From contig JAUYEE010000166.1 of assembly GCA_030691545.1 (NCBI GenBank), positions 1 through 35,495 on the forward strand: DNA of 35,495 bases. Direction: 5' to 3'. The stretch comes from a bacterium. GTDB lineage: Bacteria; Auribacterota; JABMQX01. The position numbers were made by a program, and so were the translations under genes. Below, one piece after another: positions 1-10,200 of this stretch. The notes beneath the pieces were generated by a model. It searched no databases, was not told the origin of the DNA, and worked only from the letters and a program-made list of their open reading frames with translations. Positions within the stretch are counted from its first letter, which is position 1. Every line of letters begins with the position of its first letter.

Positions 1-142
1 CCCAGCGTATCCCGGTTCTCCCCTCTACCAATCCCGCTCCCCCGGAACTCACCCCACTGTCCCCTCAACACCCCTCAATCTCACTCGTCGCCATTGTTCC
101 CCTCCCCGCCACTCGCACGCTTGCTCGATTCCGCACGACTGA
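1..142. other. Pyrimidine-rich leader, no gene seen
   Basis: This stretch is strongly C/T-rich on the + strand, especially over the first 100 bases, and holds no start codon or recognisable protein. It ends in an in-frame TGA (140-142) immediately before the conserved N-terminal codons of the downstream helicase family. It may be the intergenic region of the defence operon or the tail of a gene outside the window. Confidence 0.4.
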
Positions 143-313
143 AGCGAGCTCTTCATCGTTGACAACAGCGATGAATTCTGGAAGGTCCTTCAGTACCTTT
201 CCGGCTGGTGCGGCCTTTCTCAGGCGATTGACATCGCCTCCGGCTATTTTGAAATCGGGTCTCTGCTTGCACTCGACGGTGAGTGGCAGAAGGTTGACAG
301 AATCCGTATTCTG
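143..313 (+). pseudogene. Upstream in-frame part of the PLD/helicase gene, lacking a start codon
   Basis: The frame that starts at the ATG at 314 is open back to the TGA at 140-142. The 57 codons between read like the usual N-terminus of the PLD-helicase family, with phrases such as SELFIVDNSDEFW, AIDIASGYFEIGSLLALDG and KVDRIRILMGDE, which run directly into the annotated protein. No ATG, GTG or TTG lies in frame here. Either translation begins at a non-standard codon, or a mutation or sequencing error removed the native start just upstream of 143, or translation now starts at 314 with the first strand of the PLD domain missing. The family match is from memory of homologues; the open frame and absent start are seen directly. 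Confidence 0.6.
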
Positions 314-3280
314 ATGGGGGACGAAGGCTCGCGCCGGACAAAGAAAGCCTTTGTCGAGGGACTCGAGCAGGTCAAACGGCGGCTTGACGACAGCCTTGAA
401 AGTGAGAAAGACAAGAACGATTTCCTCGCAGGGGTTCCCACTATTGTCGAAGCCCTCCGCTCCGGCAAAATCCAGTGCCGCGTTTACCGCAAGGACAAAT
501 TCCACGCCAAGACGTATATCACCCACGCCCGCCAAGAAGTAATTGGCTCGTTCGCCCTGGTTGGCTCCTCGAATTTTACCTATCCCGGTTTGACCCAGAA
601 TGTCGAGTTGAATGTGCAGATCGCAGGCCGCCAAGTTAATGCCCTCCAGGAATGGTACGAAGAGCACTGGAACAACGCTGAGGACGTTACCCCTGATATC
701 CTGCAGACCATTGAGCGGCACATTCGCGAATACTCCCCATTTGAAGTTTACGCCAAGTCTCTCCAGGAGTTCTTCCGCGGCCACGAGATGACGGCGAGCG
801 AGTGGGAAACCGCCGAGTCGAAGATGTACCCGGTTCTTGATGAATATCAGAAGGAAGGCTATAGCGCCCTTCTGAAAATCGCATCCAGGTATGGCGGGGC
901 CTTCCTGTGCGATGGCGTAGGTCTGGGCAAGACTTACGTCGGGTTGATGCTCATTGAGCGTCTGGTGATGTATGAGCGAAAGCGAGTGGCTTTGTTCGTG
1001 CCGAAAGCTGCCCGGGATGACGTGTGGGAACGCGACTTGCGGCGATACCTGCGCTACCTATCGGGTGATTTCAGCAACCTGGCCGTTTTTAATCACACGG
1101 ACCTGCTCCGGAGCAGCCGGGATTTTCAGTACAGACTCGAACGTGTAAAAGAGATGGCTGATGTTATCGTGATCGACGAAGCCCACCACTTTCGCAACTT
1201 GGGCCTCGGAGGAGAGGACGGCGAATTCAAATCGCGTTATTGGCGCATGTACGATATCTGCGAAGGAAAGACGCTCTATCTGTTAACCGCAACTCCGGTT
1301 AACAACCGCCTAACTGACCTTCAGCACATGATCGAGTTGTTCAGCAGGCGACTGCCAGAGCATTTCAAGGCCGCACCCCTCGGCATCCACTCGCTACCCG
1401 GCCACTTTCGCAAATTGGAGAAGGCGTTGGAGAAGATACTCGAGGAGAAGGAGCAGCAGGGAGACGGTGCGATCTTTCAGACCAATCAGGCCGAAGCCGA
1501 ACAGGTGTTGTGGAGTGATGAACTGTTTCGGGCAATCGTTGTTCAGCGCAGCCGAGGTTATGTAAAGGAGAGCCAGGAGCAGCACGGTGGTTCTGAGGCC
1601 ATTTTTCCCAAGCGGGAGGATCCCCGTGTAGCCAGATACCAACTACGCAAGACGTACGGTCGGCTATTGGATATGGTGGAAAAGGCGTTCGAGAGGGAGA
1701 AGCCTTTATTCGCTCTGGCCGTGTACTATCCGCTGGCATACTACGTCGGGCCCGACATAGAGAAACAGGAAAGAGCGTTCAGGGAAAACCGCCAGAAACA
1801 GGTGGTCGGACTGATCCGCACCCAGTTCCTCAAGCGCCTTGAAAGCTCCGCGAGAGCCTTCGACTTCTCTTGTGGCACGCTGTTGGTCAAACTGCTCGCC
1901 TGGGTCACCAAACATAGCAAAACGGAGTCCGACAAACGCCGCCTCGATCGCTGGAAGCGCCAACATGCAGAAATGATTGCTTATGTCCAGAAGGACCAAC
2001 GGGAGCTCCTCGGCGGAGAGCGTGACGAGGAACAGGACGACGACATGATTGACGAGGAAATGCTTGAGAGCATTGAGGAACTCTCGCCCGACGAATACAA
2101 AGTCGATGAAATCCTCAACGAAACCTATCTCGACATGGACCAGATCGTTGACTTCCTGAAGGAGTTGAAGCGATTCAAGCCTGCCAACGACGACAAACTC
2201 AAGGCCCTCATCAAACTCCTGAAGCAGGATAAAGACCTTAAGGGACAGAAAGTCCTCGTGTTCTCGGAATTCATGGCCACCGCACGCTATCTTAAAAAGC
2301 AATTGGAGGCATCAGGGCTAAGCGGCGTTGACCAAGTGGATAGCGCCAGCGGACGGAACCGTTCGGAGATCATCCGAGCCTTCTCGCCTTACTACAACCA
2401 GTCGCCGCAAATGAGCCTCTTCAACGGCATAGATGAGCAAACCCGCATTCTCATCTCCACAGACGTGCTTTCGGAAGGCCTTAACCTTCAGGACGCTCAG
2501 CGCCTCATCAATTACGATCTCCACTGGAATCCTGTCCGGCTCATGCAGCGGATTGGACGCGTGGACCGTCGCGTGGACCCCAAAATCGAAGAGCGAATCT
2601 TTGCCGACCATCCTGAGCTCAAGGAGAGCCGCGGCACAGTTATCTACTGGAATTTCCTGCCCCCCGATGAACTCGACCGACTGCTCCGTCTCTACCGAAA
2701 GGTGTCACACAAGACGCTTCGCATTTCCAAGGTCTTCGGGATCGAGGGGAAGAAGCTGCTTCGCCCTGACGATGACTACGATGCCCTTAGGGATTTCAAT
2801 CACGACTACGAGGGAACGAAGACTGCCATCGAGTCCATGCATCTGGAGTATCAGAGGCTACTCAGAGAGAACCCCGATTTAGAGGAAAGGTTATCGGGCC
2901 TTCCGCTCCGTGTTTTCAGTGGCAAGGAGCACCCCCAGCACGGCAGCCAGGCTGTCTTCTTCTGCTACGCCCTGCCCGCCCTACCCGTCGCCGACACTGA
3001 AGTTGAGAACCAAGAACCCGAGCGCTGGACAGAGGAGGCAGGCTTCACGAAGTGGTACCTGTACAACCTGGCTGACGGAGGCATCCTCGACGAACCGAGC
3101 GATATCATCGAGTTCATCCGAAGCACACCCGAGACCCCCCGACAGCGAGCCATCGAAGACAAAACGCTTTCGGAAATTCGCTCTCAAATCGAGAAGCATG
3201 TCAAAAACACATATCTGAAGAAGGTCCAGGCCCCCATCGGTGTGAAACCGATCCTGAAAGCATGGATGGAACTCTCGTGA
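314..3280 (+). CDS. PLD-type nuclease / SNF2-family helicase, restriction-associated
   Basis: A 988-residue protein by its only canonical start. The N-terminal part is a phospholipase D-like nuclease domain: HAK at residues 64-66 and GSSNFT at about 84-89 form an HxK...N motif. A superfamily 2 SNF2-type motor follows, with Walker A GVGLGKT (Lys about 206), DEAH at 288-291, LLTATP at about 325, a C-terminal RecA-like domain (VLVFSEFMATARYL) and motif VI QRIGRVDRR at about 745. An acidic stretch lies near residues 575-590. Proteins of this build occur beside adenine methyltransferases in restriction and DISARM-like loci (compare DrmD), where the motor translocates and the PLD domain can cut DNA. 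The next gene overlaps its 3' end, implying translational coupling. The family frame continues upstream to 143, so the true N-terminus is uncertain. The function is inferred from domains and context. Confidence 0.85.
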   Translation: MGDEGSRRTKKAFVEGLEQVKRRLDDSLESEKDKNDFLAGVPTIVEALRSGKIQCRVYRKDKFHAKTYITHARQEVIGSFALVGSSNFTYPGLTQNVELNVQIAGRQVNALQEWYEEHWNNAEDVTPDILQTIERHIREYSPFEVYAKSLQEFFRGHEMTASEWETAESKMYPVLDEYQKEGYSALLKIASRYGGAFLCDGVGLGKTYVGLMLIERLVMYERKRVALFVPKAARDDVWERDLRRYLRYLSGDFSNLAVFNHTDLLRSSRDFQYRLERVKEMADVIVIDEAHHFRNLGLGGEDGEFKSRYWRMYDICEGKTLYLLTATPVNNRLTDLQHMIELFSRRLPEHFKAAPLGIHSLPGHFRKLEKALEKILEEKEQQGDGAIFQTNQAEAEQVLWSDELFRAIVVQRSRGYVKESQEQHGGSEAIFPKREDPRVARYQLRKTYGRLLDMVEKAFEREKPLFALAVYYPLAYYVGPDIEKQERAFRENRQKQVVGLIRTQFLKRLESSARAFDFSCGTLLVKLLAWVTKHSKTESDKRRLDRWKRQHAEMIAYVQKDQRELLGGERDEEQDDDMIDEEMLESIEELSPDEYKVDEILNETYLDMDQIVDFLKELKRFKPANDDKLKALIKLLKQDKDLKGQKVLVFSEFMATARYLKKQLEASGLSGVDQVDSASGRNRSEIIRAFSPYYNQSPQMSLFNGIDEQTRILISTDVLSEGLNLQDAQRLINYDLHWNPVRLMQRIGRVDRRVDPKIEERIFADHPELKESRGTVIYWNFLPPDELDRLLRLYRKVSHKTLRISKVFGIEGKKLLRPDDDYDALRDFNHDYEGTKTAIESMHLEYQRLLRENPDLEERLSGLPLRVFSGKEHPQHGSQAVFFCYALPALPVADTEVENQEPERWTEEAGFTKWYLYNLADGGILDEPSDIIEFIRSTPETPRQRAIEDKTLSEIRSQIEKHVKNTYLKKVQAPIGVKPILKAWMELS

Positions 3281-6200
3281 CGCCCACAGCGCAGAAATTA
3301 CAGAAGGCGATACCGATTGTCAAAGACCAAGCGTCCTTTGTGCAAGAACTCCTTGTCGGTGCCCTTGGCTGGCCAATCGAAGGCGGTATCGAGGACCTTG
3401 AAGATATTTCCTACCTCTGGACCTCTGACGAGTTGCAAGTCGAGGGGCTCGATGAACGCATCCGCGACGGCCGCGTCTGGCAGGTGCAGCCGTTACTTGC
3501 CAATCAGCCGTGGGGAGTCTTCGTGTTGCAGTTCGCAAATCCGGACGTGTTCGTGAAGGGACGGGGGATGACAGGACTTCTGCGAAAGGTGCTTCGAAAC
3601 TTGGTTCCTCGCCGGCAGCGTTCCTCCGATCTCCCAGCGTGGAATCGTGACGACCTGCTCTTCATCTGCACGCACGCATGGCAGTATTACTCATTCGTTC
3701 ATTTTTCGCAGCCGGGTGACAGAGGGTGCCTTGCCCGCTTGACGTCTTTTGGCTGGACCCCTGAGAGCTCCAATCGGACACTCCTTGAGCATAACCTTCC
3801 CTATCTCGAGTGGCCGGAGGACCCGAATAACCCAGATGCCTGGCGGAAGCAATGGCTCCACGCGTTTGATAAAGAGAAACTCACGGAGCGCTACTTCAAA
3901 GCCCTCAAAGACATTTATGAGAAATCAATCGTCCCCGACCTGAAGAAGGTTCTCCGGGATGAGGAAGACGCAAAACGTGCGGGGCTCCTTCTCTTGAACA
4001 GGTTGCTATTCCTTTGCTTTATTCAGAAAAAAGGGTGGCTTGCGAAAAGTGCGGGCTACCTTTTCGCAGCGTTCGAAGAGCACCGGGAAAACCCGGATGA
4101 CATGACCTACTACATGGATTTTCTCTCGCGGCTCTTTCAGGCACTGTCACCCCCGGTTCAGGACCGTGAAGACTCGTGCTTCCCGGATATTCCTTTCCTA
4201 AACGGCGGCCTGTTCGACCCGAACACGGGTATTGCCGACGCCGACTTGAGAATCACCAATAAAACGTTCGCCCGCATTTTCGATGAGTTGCTTGAGCGTT
4301 ACAACTTCACTGTCACCGAGGACACGCCGCTTGACATCGAGGTGGCGGTGGACCCGGAAATGCTTGGCAAGATCTTCGAGGAGCTAATCACCGAACGGAA
4401 CGATACGGGGGCTTACTACACCCCGCGGCCGATCGTGGCCTTCATGTGCCGCGAGGCACTCAAGGGGTGTCTCGGAGGCCACGCCGAACTTGTCGACGAA
4501 CATACCGCGGAAGACATTACTCTTGCGGAAGCAAGGGAGCTTCTGGTTAAGCTTGAGGCGGTTAAAGTAGTTGACCCCGCCTGTGGGAGTGGTGCCTATC
4601 TGGTCGCCATGCTCCATGAGCTCCACGAGCTAATCCGGCTACTGGACACACGAGCCGGAAAGCTGACCGCACGGGATGAGTATGAGCGTAAGCTTCAAAT
4701 CATCCACAATAACATATACGGTGTGGACATTGACCCCGTCGCGGTTCATATTGCGCGTCTCCGGCTGTGGCTGTCCCTTGCGGTTGACTACGAGGGTGCC
4801 GAGCCTGAGCCGTTGCCCAACCTGGACTTTAAGATTGAAGAGGGTGATAGCCTAACAACTCCTGACCCGAGCATCGTGGTTGCTCCCCACACGCAAGTCG
4901 TGTTTCGCGACCGGTTGGTTAGCCAGTTCGACGAACTTAAGGCCGCCTATCAGCAGACGAGCCTTTCTACGGACAAAGAGAGGTTGCGTGAGAAGATTGG
5001 GGCTGTGCGCCGGCAGATTGTTGAGTGGATGCATCCTGGTCAGGAGGTTACGGGCTTCGATTGGCGAGTGGAATTCGCTGAGGTTTTCACCCGGAAGGAT
5101 GCACCGGGTTTCGATGTGGTCCTCGCCAATCCTCCTTACGGTGCGAGCGTCCGGGATGATGTACGCAACCAGTACTTCAACCGCCGAACCGAAGGCGCGC
5201 AGTCCAAAGACACCTACGGCCTGTTCATCGCCCGTGCGCTCCAACTCCTTCGTCCTGGAGGCCAATTCTCCTTCATCATCTCGGACACGTGGCGCACGAT
5301 CCGAACCCACCTACCGCTCCGCAAGCGTCTCCTGGAGCAAAGTACCGTCGCACATCTGCTTGACCTTCCCCCTTGGGTGTTCAAGTCCACTGTAAACACC
5401 TGCATCCTCACGGTGGCAAAGGGCAGCCCCCCGGAGGGGCACGAGCTCATTGCCGGGGACCTGCACAACCTCGAGCGAGGCGATTGGGTCCGGCTCGAGC
5501 AAAACCTCGCCGCTGTAGCCGCTCACGGACCAGACGTGCAAACGACGACATACGCTCGATACACCTATCGGCAATGCCTGATTGCCACTTACGAAAACTG
5601 TTCATTCTTCATCGGGTCGCCCAAATTGTATCGTCTGATGAGCGATGACGGCCTTGTGCGACTGGGCTGCGTGGCGGATGTAAAAGTGGGACTTCAGACA
5701 GGGGACAATGACTACTACATCCGTAAGCGCCCGGCAGCGCGCGGGAACTACCAAATTCTCGATGAGAGCAAGCTGCTTACGGAACGGGAAATCGCCAATC
5801 TGACGGGGGACGAGAAACGCAATGGAGTCGATCCTCGCCGTTACGCCGGACGGCATTTCATCCCCTACGATAAGGGTGGGGAAAGTGACGCCGAGGGCGG
5901 CTGGTTACCCAATTATTGCGTTCCAACTCAGTACTTCATTGACTGGTCAAAACAGGCAGTCAGGCGCTTGCGCACTGCTACGATCGCGGAGGTCAAGCGC
6001 CGCAGGGGTGAGGCCGACAAGGTCATCGATGATGACGATGCCAAGCAAGCGGCCGTCATCCGCAACTCGCAATACTACTTCCGTCCGGGCTTGACGTTCT
6101 CAGATACCGGGATGTACTCCCCCACGTTTCGTCTTAGCGCGGGCTGCGTCTTCGACCAGAAGGGGTCCATCATCATTCCACAGGACCCAGACACGCGTGA

Positions 6201-7083
6201 TGTCATCCTCGGACTCCTTTGCTCGACCTGGGCGCGCTACGTGTACAAGGTATTCGTTAACCATACCGTGAGTTCGCACGTTGATAGCATAAAAGAATTT
6301 CCATCTATCCAAAACCTCTTGGATCTCACGCATCTATCGCAGCTGGTACAACAGGTCGTCGCCGAGCAAAAGGCAGACCGCCTATATCCTTACTACCTAT
6401 ACGAGCAAAAGGAGATTGACGCGGAGGTATACGAGCTTTATGGGCTTACAGAGGAAAACACCCGCGAGGTGGACCTCTGGTACTCCCGGCGTTATCCGAG
6501 ACTTGCGGAGGCATCGGGCGTTTTGAACCAGGTGAAGGAGAAGTACGCCGATCACCTGGCTCGCTGCGAAAGGATAATCTCAAAGCCGCCCGGCTACTGG
6601 AAGTCGCATCCTATACTCGAACTGATCGCCCAGGGCGAAGGAGCGAAGCTCGAGTTCAAAGAGACCCTTGAGGCCGATGCTAAGACCGGGGAAAAGAGCC
6701 TCGGGGTACTGGTGTCTTCTTTGAAAACAGTTGCCGGCTTTTTGAACAGCGAAGGCGGCATTCTTCTCGTCGGCGTATCCGACTCTGGAGAAATCAAGGG
6801 GCTTGAGAGAGATTACCGCCTCTGTCAAAGGCATAACGCGGACGGGCTCGAACAGAAGCTTCGCAGCCTGCTTCAATCGCGCTTTGATCCTGCGCCCCTG
6901 GGAAAGGTCACCGTCGAATTCGAAATCTTGCCCGAGGGACACGTGTGCCGTGTGGCCGTGGCGCCGAGTTCCGAGATAGTCCACCTCGACGGCAAGGATC
7001 TCTTCGTTCGCGATGGAAACACGACCCGCAAGCTCGAGGGCCGCGCCCTGACCGATTGGGTCGAGCACCGAAGCAAATCGTGA
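3262..7083 (+). CDS. Adenine-specific DNA methyltransferase (Eco57I/DrmMI-like) with C-terminal AlbA_2 domain
   Basis: A 1273-residue class I SAM-dependent N6-adenine DNA methyltransferase. The N-terminal 400 residues are alpha-rich and family-typical (LNRLLFLCFIQKKGWL, FLNGGLF, GAYYTPRPIV). SAM-binding motif I, DPACGSG, lies near residue 438 and catalytic motif IV, NPPYG, near 621. A TaqI-C-like target recognition region follows (about 700-1020). The last 150 residues are an AlbA_2/Schlafen-type domain (AKLEFKETLEAD about 1127; GGILLVGVSDSGEIKG about 1165), an unusual addition. The start at 3262 overlaps the helicase gene by 19 bases; a GTG at 3277 giving a 4-base GTGA overlap is an equally good start. 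No convincing nuclease motif was seen in the N-terminus, so cleavage would fall to the upstream PLD protein (inference). It probably modifies host DNA and supplies sequence specificity. Confidence 0.85.
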   Translation: MDGTLVTPTAQKLQKAIPIVKDQASFVQELLVGALGWPIEGGIEDLEDISYLWTSDELQVEGLDERIRDGRVWQVQPLLANQPWGVFVLQFANPDVFVKGRGMTGLLRKVLRNLVPRRQRSSDLPAWNRDDLLFICTHAWQYYSFVHFSQPGDRGCLARLTSFGWTPESSNRTLLEHNLPYLEWPEDPNNPDAWRKQWLHAFDKEKLTERYFKALKDIYEKSIVPDLKKVLRDEEDAKRAGLLLLNRLLFLCFIQKKGWLAKSAGYLFAAFEEHRENPDDMTYYMDFLSRLFQALSPPVQDREDSCFPDIPFLNGGLFDPNTGIADADLRITNKTFARIFDELLERYNFTVTEDTPLDIEVAVDPEMLGKIFEELITERNDTGAYYTPRPIVAFMCREALKGCLGGHAELVDEHTAEDITLAEARELLVKLEAVKVVDPACGSGAYLVAMLHELHELIRLLDTRAGKLTARDEYERKLQIIHNNIYGVDIDPVAVHIARLRLWLSLAVDYEGAEPEPLPNLDFKIEEGDSLTTPDPSIVVAPHTQVVFRDRLVSQFDELKAAYQQTSLSTDKERLREKIGAVRRQIVEWMHPGQEVTGFDWRVEFAEVFTRKDAPGFDVVLANPPYGASVRDDVRNQYFNRRTEGAQSKDTYGLFIARALQLLRPGGQFSFIISDTWRTIRTHLPLRKRLLEQSTVAHLLDLPPWVFKSTVNTCILTVAKGSPPEGHELIAGDLHNLERGDWVRLEQNLAAVAAHGPDVQTTTYARYTYRQCLIATYENCSFFIGSPKLYRLMSDDGLVRLGCVADVKVGLQTGDNDYYIRKRPAARGNYQILDESKLLTEREIANLTGDEKRNGVDPRRYAGRHFIPYDKGGESDAEGGWLPNYCVPTQYFIDWSKQAVRRLRTATIAEVKRRRGEADKVIDDDDAKQAAVIRNSQYYFRPGLTFSDTGMYSPTFRLSAGCVFDQKGSIIIPQDPDTRDVILGLLCSTWARYVYKVFVNHTVSSHVDSIKEFPSIQNLLDLTHLSQLVQQVVAEQKADRLYPYYLYEQKEIDAEVYELYGLTEENTREVDLWYSRRYPRLAEASGVLNQVKEKYADHLARCERIISKPPGYWKSHPILELIAQGEGAKLEFKETLEADAKTGEKSLGVLVSSLKTVAGFLNSEGGILLVGVSDSGEIKGLERDYRLCQRHNADGLEQKLRSLLQSRFDPAPLGKVTVEFEILPEGHVCRVAVAPSSEIVHLDGKDLFVRDGNTTRKLEGRALTDWVEHRSKS

Positions 7084-7218
7084 CCGACCCTACTCGTGGG
7101 ACTCACCCGCCCTGGAGCATTTCACGAGCATTTCGGAGGAACTCCGGGAAGGCTAATTGGCGGAAAGTCCATCCTCACATAGTGCCGGCTTGTTGCCTCC
7201 GAGACGGGCACGAATCGG

Positions 7219-10200
7219 GTGCGGCTACGGAAGAGGGGTACGCATGAATCCCTTCATCGCGAAGCCATTTGCTCTGCCGACGTTCTCATCCCTCGTCTGG
7301 CGCGGCTCGCCGGGAACATTCGCCGCCGCGCGAACCATGTACTTGCCATTGAAACCGAGCGCGGCCCGCTCCGCAAGCTCCACAAGGCCTTTCAGGAAGC
7401 CCTCATCCACGACCTCACCGAAGACGACTTCGCCGATATGTACGCTCAGACAATCACGTATGGACTCTTTTCGGCTGCCGTATCTCGCACCGCGCCCGAC
7501 CTGGGAACCGCTGTCATGCCCGAGAACCTCGCGGACATGGTCCCGATAACTAATCCTTTCCTTAAGGAAATGCTTGCCACTTTCCTCACGGCGGGCGGCC
7601 GCAAAGCGAAAATGGACTTTGATGAGCTTGGCATCCAGGAGGTTGTCAACCTCCTCAACAGCCCTGATACCCACATGGACGCCATACTGTGGGACTTCGG
7701 CAATCTCACCCAGCAGGAAGACCCGGTCATCCACTTCTACGAGCTTTTCCTCGCCCAGTACGACAAGAAGAAAAAAATAAGGCGCGGCGTCTTCTACACC
7801 CCGCGACCGGTAGTCTCCTACATCGTTCGCTCGGTGGACGAGCTGCTGCGCACCGAGTTCGGCCTCGCGGACGGCCTCGCCGACACCGCCACCTGGGGCG
7901 AGATGAAAAGGCGGTTTGATTGTAGTCCAGGCTTCCAGCCTGCCGTGGCGCAGGAGCAGGCAGGGATGCCTGCACCACAAGAGCTTGTGGAGTCCTCAGA
8001 CCCGCCTCTGACGGCTGGCACGTGCATCCTGAGGCGACCGGATATCGCCCGAATCGTACAGGACGCCCTGTTGCACTTCGAAGGACAACGCTACCACCTC
8101 TGCGCTTGGTGCATAATGCCGAATCACGTCCATGTGGTCGTCCAAGCCCTTGCCGGCCACGAACTCCAGGACATCCTTCACTCTTGGAAATCCTTCACAG
8201 CGACGAAGATTAACCGCCTCCTACACCGCCAAGGGGCTCTCTGGGAGCGCGAGTCCTTCAACCACCTGATCCGCCGCGCCGAGCATGTCGAGCGTTTTGT
8301 CTATTACACGGAGCACAACCCCGTCGCAGCGGGCCTTACGGCTGCCCCGAAAGACTGGCCTTTCTCCAGTTGTGGTGCAGGCTTGTCCACTTGTGGTGGA
8401 GGCTTGTCCACTTGTGGTGCAGGCTTCCAGCCTGCGCCTCTTGAATTTGTTGACCCTCGCAAAACCCCTTTCGTTGAGCCCCGTAGTCGCGGCGAACTCC
8501 CTCACCTCCAAAAGGAAGGCGGCACCTATTTCATCACCTGGTGCCTCCTCGATGCCACTTGTGATGCAGGCTTTTCCAGTTGTGGTGCAGGCTTCCAGCC
8601 TGCCGGATCCAAACTCAGCCAACCCCGTGATCCAGGCTTCCAGCCCGCTGGGCCTGAACCGAGCGAACCTTGTGATGTAGCCTTCCAGCCTGCCGGATCC
8701 GAACTGAGTCAACCTTGTGGTGCAGGCTTCCAGCCTGCTGCTGCTCCTGAAGTTCCCTCTGCGGCAGCGGGTGAAAAAGGAATAGGCGCAGGCAAGATGC
8801 CTGCACCACAATTCCACATCCCCGACGGGGTGAAGCCCACCGACCCCTTCGTCACCATCCTCGACCCTGCCTGCGGCACCGGGACCTTCCTCGTCGAGGT
8901 CATAGACGTCATCCACCGCACGATGACCGAGAAGTGGAAGGCGCAGGGCCACGGCGACAACAACATCCAAGCGCTCTGGAACGACTACGTCCCCAAGCAC
9001 CTCCTGCCGCGCCTCCACGGTTACGAGCTGATGATGGCGCCCTACGCCATCGCCCACACGAAGCTGCCGCTCAAGCTTAAGGAGACTGGTTTTACCGCTT
9101 GGGACAAGTTAGGCGACGACACCCGCGTCCGCATCTACCTCACCAATAGTCTGGAGCCGCCATCCGAGGTCGCCGACTCCAAGCTCGCCGACCTGTTCGG
9201 CCCGCTTGCCAAGGAAGCCCAGGAGGTCAACGACATCAAACGCAACAAACGCTTCACCGTCGTCATTGGTAATCCGCCGTATTCGAACTTCGGGCGAATG
9301 AATCGAATCCCGTTCATCCTGAACCTACTCGAGGACTACAAGCGCGGCCTTGGCGAGAAGAAGCTCAACCTGGATGATGACTTCGTTAAGTTCCTTCGCT
9401 TGTCGCACAGTGTCCTCGACGCAACCGGCGGGGGCGTTCTGGGCTTCATTACCAACAACACGTACTTGGATGGAATCACGCATCGCCAGATGCGTTTCTC
9501 ACTCCGCACATCCATGTCGAAGATACTTGTCGTTGATCTTCACGGCAGCACCGCAAAGAAGGAAGTGTGTCCAGACGGATCACGCGACAAGAACGTTTTC
9601 GACATCCAGCAGGGCGTAGCTATCAGTTTGTGGCTGAAGCGCGCAGGAAGTTCGGGTCACGCCGATGTCTACCACGCCGACCTTTGGGGCGCGAAGGAGA
9701 GCAAGTACAACCATCTGACAGCGAATTCCGTTGGCGCGACGCGGATGCGGAAGCTTAACCCGCAGGATCCCTACCACTTCTTTGTTCCCAAAGATTTCGC
9801 GCAATCCAACGAGTACAGCGGCTATCTGAGCTTGTTGGACATCTTCTCCATGAACGGTCCTGGTGTGAAGACGGAGCGCGATGCTGTCGCCATCCATTGG
9901 ACACGGCGCGAGGCAGAGGCCGCAGTTGGCGCCTTCCGAAACCTTGATGATGCACAGCTAAGAGCTCGTTTCGGTCTTGGACAGGACAGCCGTGACTGGA
10001 CGGTCGCCAACGCAAAGAGAGACGTGAACGGCAACATGTCGCCGCGTCTCTTTCGTCGAATCCTGTACCGGCCCTTCGACTATCGACACACCTGGTATAG
10101 CGGCAAGACCCGGGGGTTCATTGGAACGCCAGGCTACCCGGTCATGCGAACGATGCTCCCCGAGGGCTCGCTCGGCCTCTTGGCGATGCGCCAGTATGAA

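Larger units (their letters stand above)
7919..8812 (+). mobile_element. REP/RAYT element inserted in frame in a methyltransferase gene
   Basis: About 890 bases separate two halves of a conserved methyltransferase domain. The left end carries the hairpin CAGGCTTCCAGCCTG (7928-7942) and the second hairpin around 7956-7973. The right end carries GCAGGCAAGATGCCTGC (8788-8804) followed by ACCACA. The outer flanks TGTGGTGCAGGC and GCCTGCACCACA are inverted copies, so a complete unit is a pair of hairpins facing each other. Between the ends lie two pieces of a RAYT (REP-associated tyrosine transposase) in swapped order and a tandem repeat block. The whole insert preserves the reading frame. The RAYT is incomplete, so movement would depend on a complete copy elsewhere (inference). 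Confidence 0.8.
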